The notes under the pieces were generated by a model. The model was not told the DNA's origin, searched no databases, and worked only from the letters and a program-made list of their open reading frames with translations. Shown one piece after another: positions 61,569 to 64,000 of a DNA stretch of 64,000 nt. A program made the position numbers and the translations under genes. The stretch's first letter is position 1; the number at the start of each line of letters is the position of its first letter. The stretch lies in contig RJVL01000004.1 in NCBI GenBank assembly GCA_003755025.1, forward strand, positions 124,001 to 188,000. Direction: 5' to 3'. The stretch comes from Diaphorobacter nitroreducens (GTDB taxonomy: Bacteria; Pseudomonadota; Gammaproteobacteria; Burkholderiales; Burkholderiaceae_C).

Positions 61569-62579
61569 ATGAGCACGCCCGCACCACTGCTGCTCGCCCC
61601 CATGGAAGGGCTGCTCGACTTCGTGCTGCGCGACGTGCTCACACGGGTGGGCGGGGTGGACCGCTGTGTGTCCGAGTTCATCCGCGTCACCGGCAGCCTG
61701 CTGCCGGACAAGGTGTTCCTGCGTTACATACCCGAGCTGAACCACGGCGGCCGCACGCTGGCAGGGGTGCCCGTGCGGGCGCAGCTGCTGGGATCGGACC
61801 CGGTCAGCATGGCCGAGAACGCGGCCCGGCTGGCAGAGCTGGGTCCGGAAGGCATTGACCTGAATTTCGGTTGCCCCGCCAAGACGGTGAACCGCCATGG
61901 GGGTGGCGCGGCCCTGTTGCGCGAGCCCGAGCGCATCGCGGCGGTGGTGGAGGCGGTGCGCCGCGCCGTGCCCGCGCATGTGCCGGTGTCCGCCAAGATG
62001 CGCCTGGGCTACGACGATGCAGGCCTGGCGCGTGAATGCGCGCGGGCCATGGCACGCGGCGGCGCCTGCGAGCTGGTGGTGCATGCGCGCACGAAGGCCG
62101 ACGGCTACCGCCCGCCCGCATACTGGGAGCAGATCCCCGCGATTCGCGAGGCGGTGGGCATTCCGGTGGTGGCCAACGGCGAGATCTGGACCGTGCAGGA
62201 CGCACTGCGGTGCCGCAGCGTGTCGGGCTGCGACGCTCTTATGCTGGGCCGCGGCATCGTGGCAGACCCGGGCCTGGCACTGTCTATCCGCGCTCACGAC
62301 CGCGGTGCGCCTGCACTGGGCCTGCCCTGGGAAGACCTGCTGCCGCACATGGCGCGCTTCTGGCATCTGGTGTGCGAAGACCTGGAGCCGCGCCAGCGCG
62401 CCGGCCGGCTCAAGCAGTGGCTGAACCTGCTGCGCCGCCGTTACCCGCAGGCGCAGGCCGCGTTCGACGAGGTGCGCGTGATGACCGACCAGCAGGCCAT
62501 TACCGCCTGGGTGGCGCGTGTCTGCGCTGGGGCATCTGTCACAGCAGGTGGTCGGGCGCCAGCGGCCCCAGCAGCTTGA
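61569..62579 (+). CDS. dusC: tRNA-dihydrouridine(16) synthase DusC
   Basis: FMN enzyme reducing uridine to dihydrouridine in tRNA. The 336 residues start MSTPAPLLLAPMEGLLDFVL. LNFGCPAKTVNRHGGGAALL carries the catalytic Cys, followed by VSAKMRLGYDDAGLARECAR, ELVVHARTKADGYRPPAYWE and VVANGEIWTVQDA. This fits the DusC subgroup. The ATG at 61569 was chosen over a TTG inside the repeat. Its last 41 bases overlap the convergent phospholipase D-family gene. Confidence 0.95.
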   Translation: MSTPAPLLLAPMEGLLDFVLRDVLTRVGGVDRCVSEFIRVTGSLLPDKVFLRYIPELNHGGRTLAGVPVRAQLLGSDPVSMAENAARLAELGPEGIDLNFGCPAKTVNRHGGGAALLREPERIAAVVEAVRRAVPAHVPVSAKMRLGYDDAGLARECARAMARGGACELVVHARTKADGYRPPAYWEQIPAIREAVGIPVVANGEIWTVQDALRCRSVSGCDALMLGRGIVADPGLALSIRAHDRGAPALGLPWEDLLPHMARFWHLVCEDLEPRQRAGRLKQWLNLLRRRYPQAQAAFDEVRVMTDQQAITAWVARVCAGASVTAGGRAPAAPAA

Positions 62580-64000
62580 GCAACAGCCGCAAGGCCAGGC
62601 TGCTGTCGGGGTCGGTGTGCGCATCCTCCAAGCCGCTGCCCTGCGGCGCGCGCCAGACCAGGTCACCGTCGGCGCTGCGTTGCAGGTGCCACGCCCCCTC
62701 GCGCATGGCGGTGTCGATCTGCTGCGCTGCTTCGGCGGCCAGGGCGCGGCTGCGAATCAGCAGGGCGATCTCGGTGTTGTGCAGCTGGGAGCGCAGATCC
62801 AGGTTCATGGAGCCGACCACCACCATGCGGCCGTCCACGACCATGACCTTCGAATGCAGCATGGAGCGCGAAGCCCCCGCCGCGCTGGCACCCGAACTGC
62901 CAAAGGCCGAGCGCAGGCCGGCCTGCTCGCTGCGCAGTTCGTACAGCTCCACACCCATGGCCAACAGGTCTTCGCGGTGGCGGGCATAGCCCACGTGGGC
63001 AATGGGCGCGTCATTGGACGCTAGCGAATTGGTGAGCAACCGCACACGCACGCCGCGCTGGCGCGCACGTGCAAAGGCGCGCTTCATGTCGTCGCCTGGA
63101 ACGAAGTAGGGTGAGATGATGAGCAGCTCGCGCCGTGTACGGTCCATGAGGGTGAGCAGCCCGTCCACCACCGTGTCCCCGCTGGACACGGGCGCTGCGG
63201 GCGCCGGCGGTGCCTGGGGCGTGTCGCTGGCTTCCGGATGGGCGCCCGGCGTTGTGCCCACGCGTATCGCGGCGGACGGTGCCGGTTCGTCACCCTCCAG
63301 CGGAATCTTGGTCGGCTCGTCCACCAGCATGGCGGCGGGCGCCCATATGAAATCGACGGTGCGCAGGTCCATGGGCTGCGTGTCCCACTGGGGCGATGAG
63401 GCGAGGGAGCGGTCTGCAGGGGCGGTGGAGCCGGGCGAGCCGGCTTCCGCGCCTGCCTTCTCGCCACTGCTGCGCACCTGCGCACGCAAACGGTCCAGCT
63501 CTTCTCGGCTGACGAGCGACTGCACGGGATAGGCGCGCGGGTTGTTCCAGTAGCTGTCAAAACTGCGCGACATGTCGGCCACGATGGGGCCGACGGCCAG
63601 CACGTCCAGGTCAACAAAATTCTCGGCCTCTGCCTTGCCGAAGTACGCGTCGCCCAGATTGCGCCCTCCGGTCACGCCCATCATGTTGTCGGCCAGGAAC
63701 AGCTTGTTGTGCATGCGCTGCTGCACACGCGAAAAATCGCTGACCGCGCCCCACATCCGGCCCAGGAACGATGCGCGGGGGCCCGCCACCGGGTTGAACA
63801 TGCGCATTTCGATGTTCGGCTCGAACGCCATGCGCATGACCAGCGCGTTGCGCCCCGTGCTGTGGAAATCGTCGAGCAGGATGCGCACGCGTACGCCGCG
63901 CCGCGCTGCGTTCACCACGCTGCGCAGCAGGTGCGCGGAACTGGCATCGGCATGGATGGCGTAGTACTGCAGGTCCAACGTCTTCTGCGCCGATTGCACC
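62539..64000 (-). CDS. Phospholipase D-family protein, cardiolipin synthase-like (partial, N-terminus beyond right edge)
   Basis: At least 486 residues with two HKD motifs: MHNKLFLADNMMGVTGGRNL in the first half, and SMLHSKVMVVDGRMVVVGSM with MNLDLRSQLHNTE in the second. Between them is a Pro/Ala/Ser-rich insert (about 185-265). This pattern fits phosphatidyltransferase/cardiolipin synthase ClsC-like enzymes acting on phospholipids at the membrane. The start lies beyond the window, so any signal peptide or lipobox cannot be seen. Its 3' end overlaps dusC tail to tail by 41 bases. Confidence 0.9.
   Translation of the reverse strand, partial: VQSAQKTLDLQYYAIHADASSAHLLRSVVNAARRGVRVRILLDDFHSTGRNALVMRMAFEPNIEMRMFNPVAGPRASFLGRMWGAVSDFSRVQQRMHNKLFLADNMMGVTGGRNLGDAYFGKAEAENFVDLDVLAVGPIVADMSRSFDSYWNNPRAYPVQSLVSREELDRLRAQVRSSGEKAGAEAGSPGSTAPADRSLASSPQWDTQPMDLRTVDFIWAPAAMLVDEPTKIPLEGDEPAPSAAIRVGTTPGAHPEASDTPQAPPAPAAPVSSGDTVVDGLLTLMDRTRRELLIISPYFVPGDDMKRAFARARQRGVRVRLLTNSLASNDAPIAHVGYARHREDLLAMGVELYELRSEQAGLRSAFGSSGASAAGASRSMLHSKVMVVDGRMVVVGSMNLDLRSQLHNTEIALLIRSRALAAEAAQQIDTAMREGAWHLQRSADGDLVWRAPQGSGLEDAHTDPDSSLALRLLLKLLGPLAPDHLL

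Overview
The window is GC-rich chromosomal DNA, very probably from a betaproteobacterium of the family Comamonadaceae (Acidovorax-like). The evidence is the protein sequences, the classic order leuC-leuD-leuB-asd-fimV-truA-trpFBA-accD, and about ten copies of a dispersed intergenic hairpin that I associate from memory with this family. It is densely coded, mostly housekeeping sequence. I see no rRNA, tRNA, CRISPR array, prophage or insertion sequence.

Layout. 1-2010: a branched-chain amino acid ABC transporter (livH cut by the left edge, livK). 2373-5727: an MscS-type channel, a response regulator with a GGEEF diguanylate cyclase domain, and lysS. 5763-11924: a compact surface-glycan cluster (flippase-like protein, three glycosyltransferases, a polyprenyl-phosphate sugar-1-phosphate transferase, and a methyltransferase on the opposite strand). 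11931-13212: a Lon-substrate-binding-domain protein and a YggT protein. 13291-21990: accD, trpA, trpB, trpF, truA, fimV and asd, all on the minus strand. asd is preceded by a short ORF ending in AITKTTTITG that looks like a Thr/Ile attenuator peptide. 22270-28067: an SDR enzyme, leuB, leuD, a secreted Cys-rich protein, an entericidin-like lipoprotein, leuC and a LysR regulator.

28254-36008 is the most distinctive block. On the minus strand, ubiU, ubiV, ubiT, a DGC zinc-binding protein, ubiX, ubiD, a cytochrome P450 and a beta-CASP metallo-beta-lactamase protein follow one another. UbiU, UbiV and UbiT form the O2-independent ubiquinone hydroxylation system, and UbiX/UbiD supply the prenylated-FMN decarboxylation step. 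An FNR/Anr-like palindrome lies upstream of ubiU at a spacing suited to class II activation. The DGC gene is translationally coupled on both sides.

36199-39989: dnaJ, dnaK and grpE behind a good sigma-32-type promoter. 40229-43289, plus strand: rpsF-priB-rpsR-rplI and dnaB. 43361-46673, minus strand: a small coiled-coil membrane protein coupled to a PIN-PhoH ATPase, a Bcp peroxiredoxin and an Mth938-like protein. 46826-54533: alaA, hom and thrC, then molybdenum cofactor genes (mobB, moeA, moaD, moaE) with small unknown genes between them. 54602-64000: clpB with a sigma-32-like promoter, a GFA protein, an aldehyde dehydrogenase, a GNAT acetyltransferase, a methyltransferase, dusC, and a phospholipase D-family protein cut by the right edge.

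The best candidates for undescribed biology are the Thr/Ile leader in front of asd, the anaerobic-ubiquinone operon with its DGC, P450 and MBL passengers and putative Anr box, and the covarying intergenic hairpin family.
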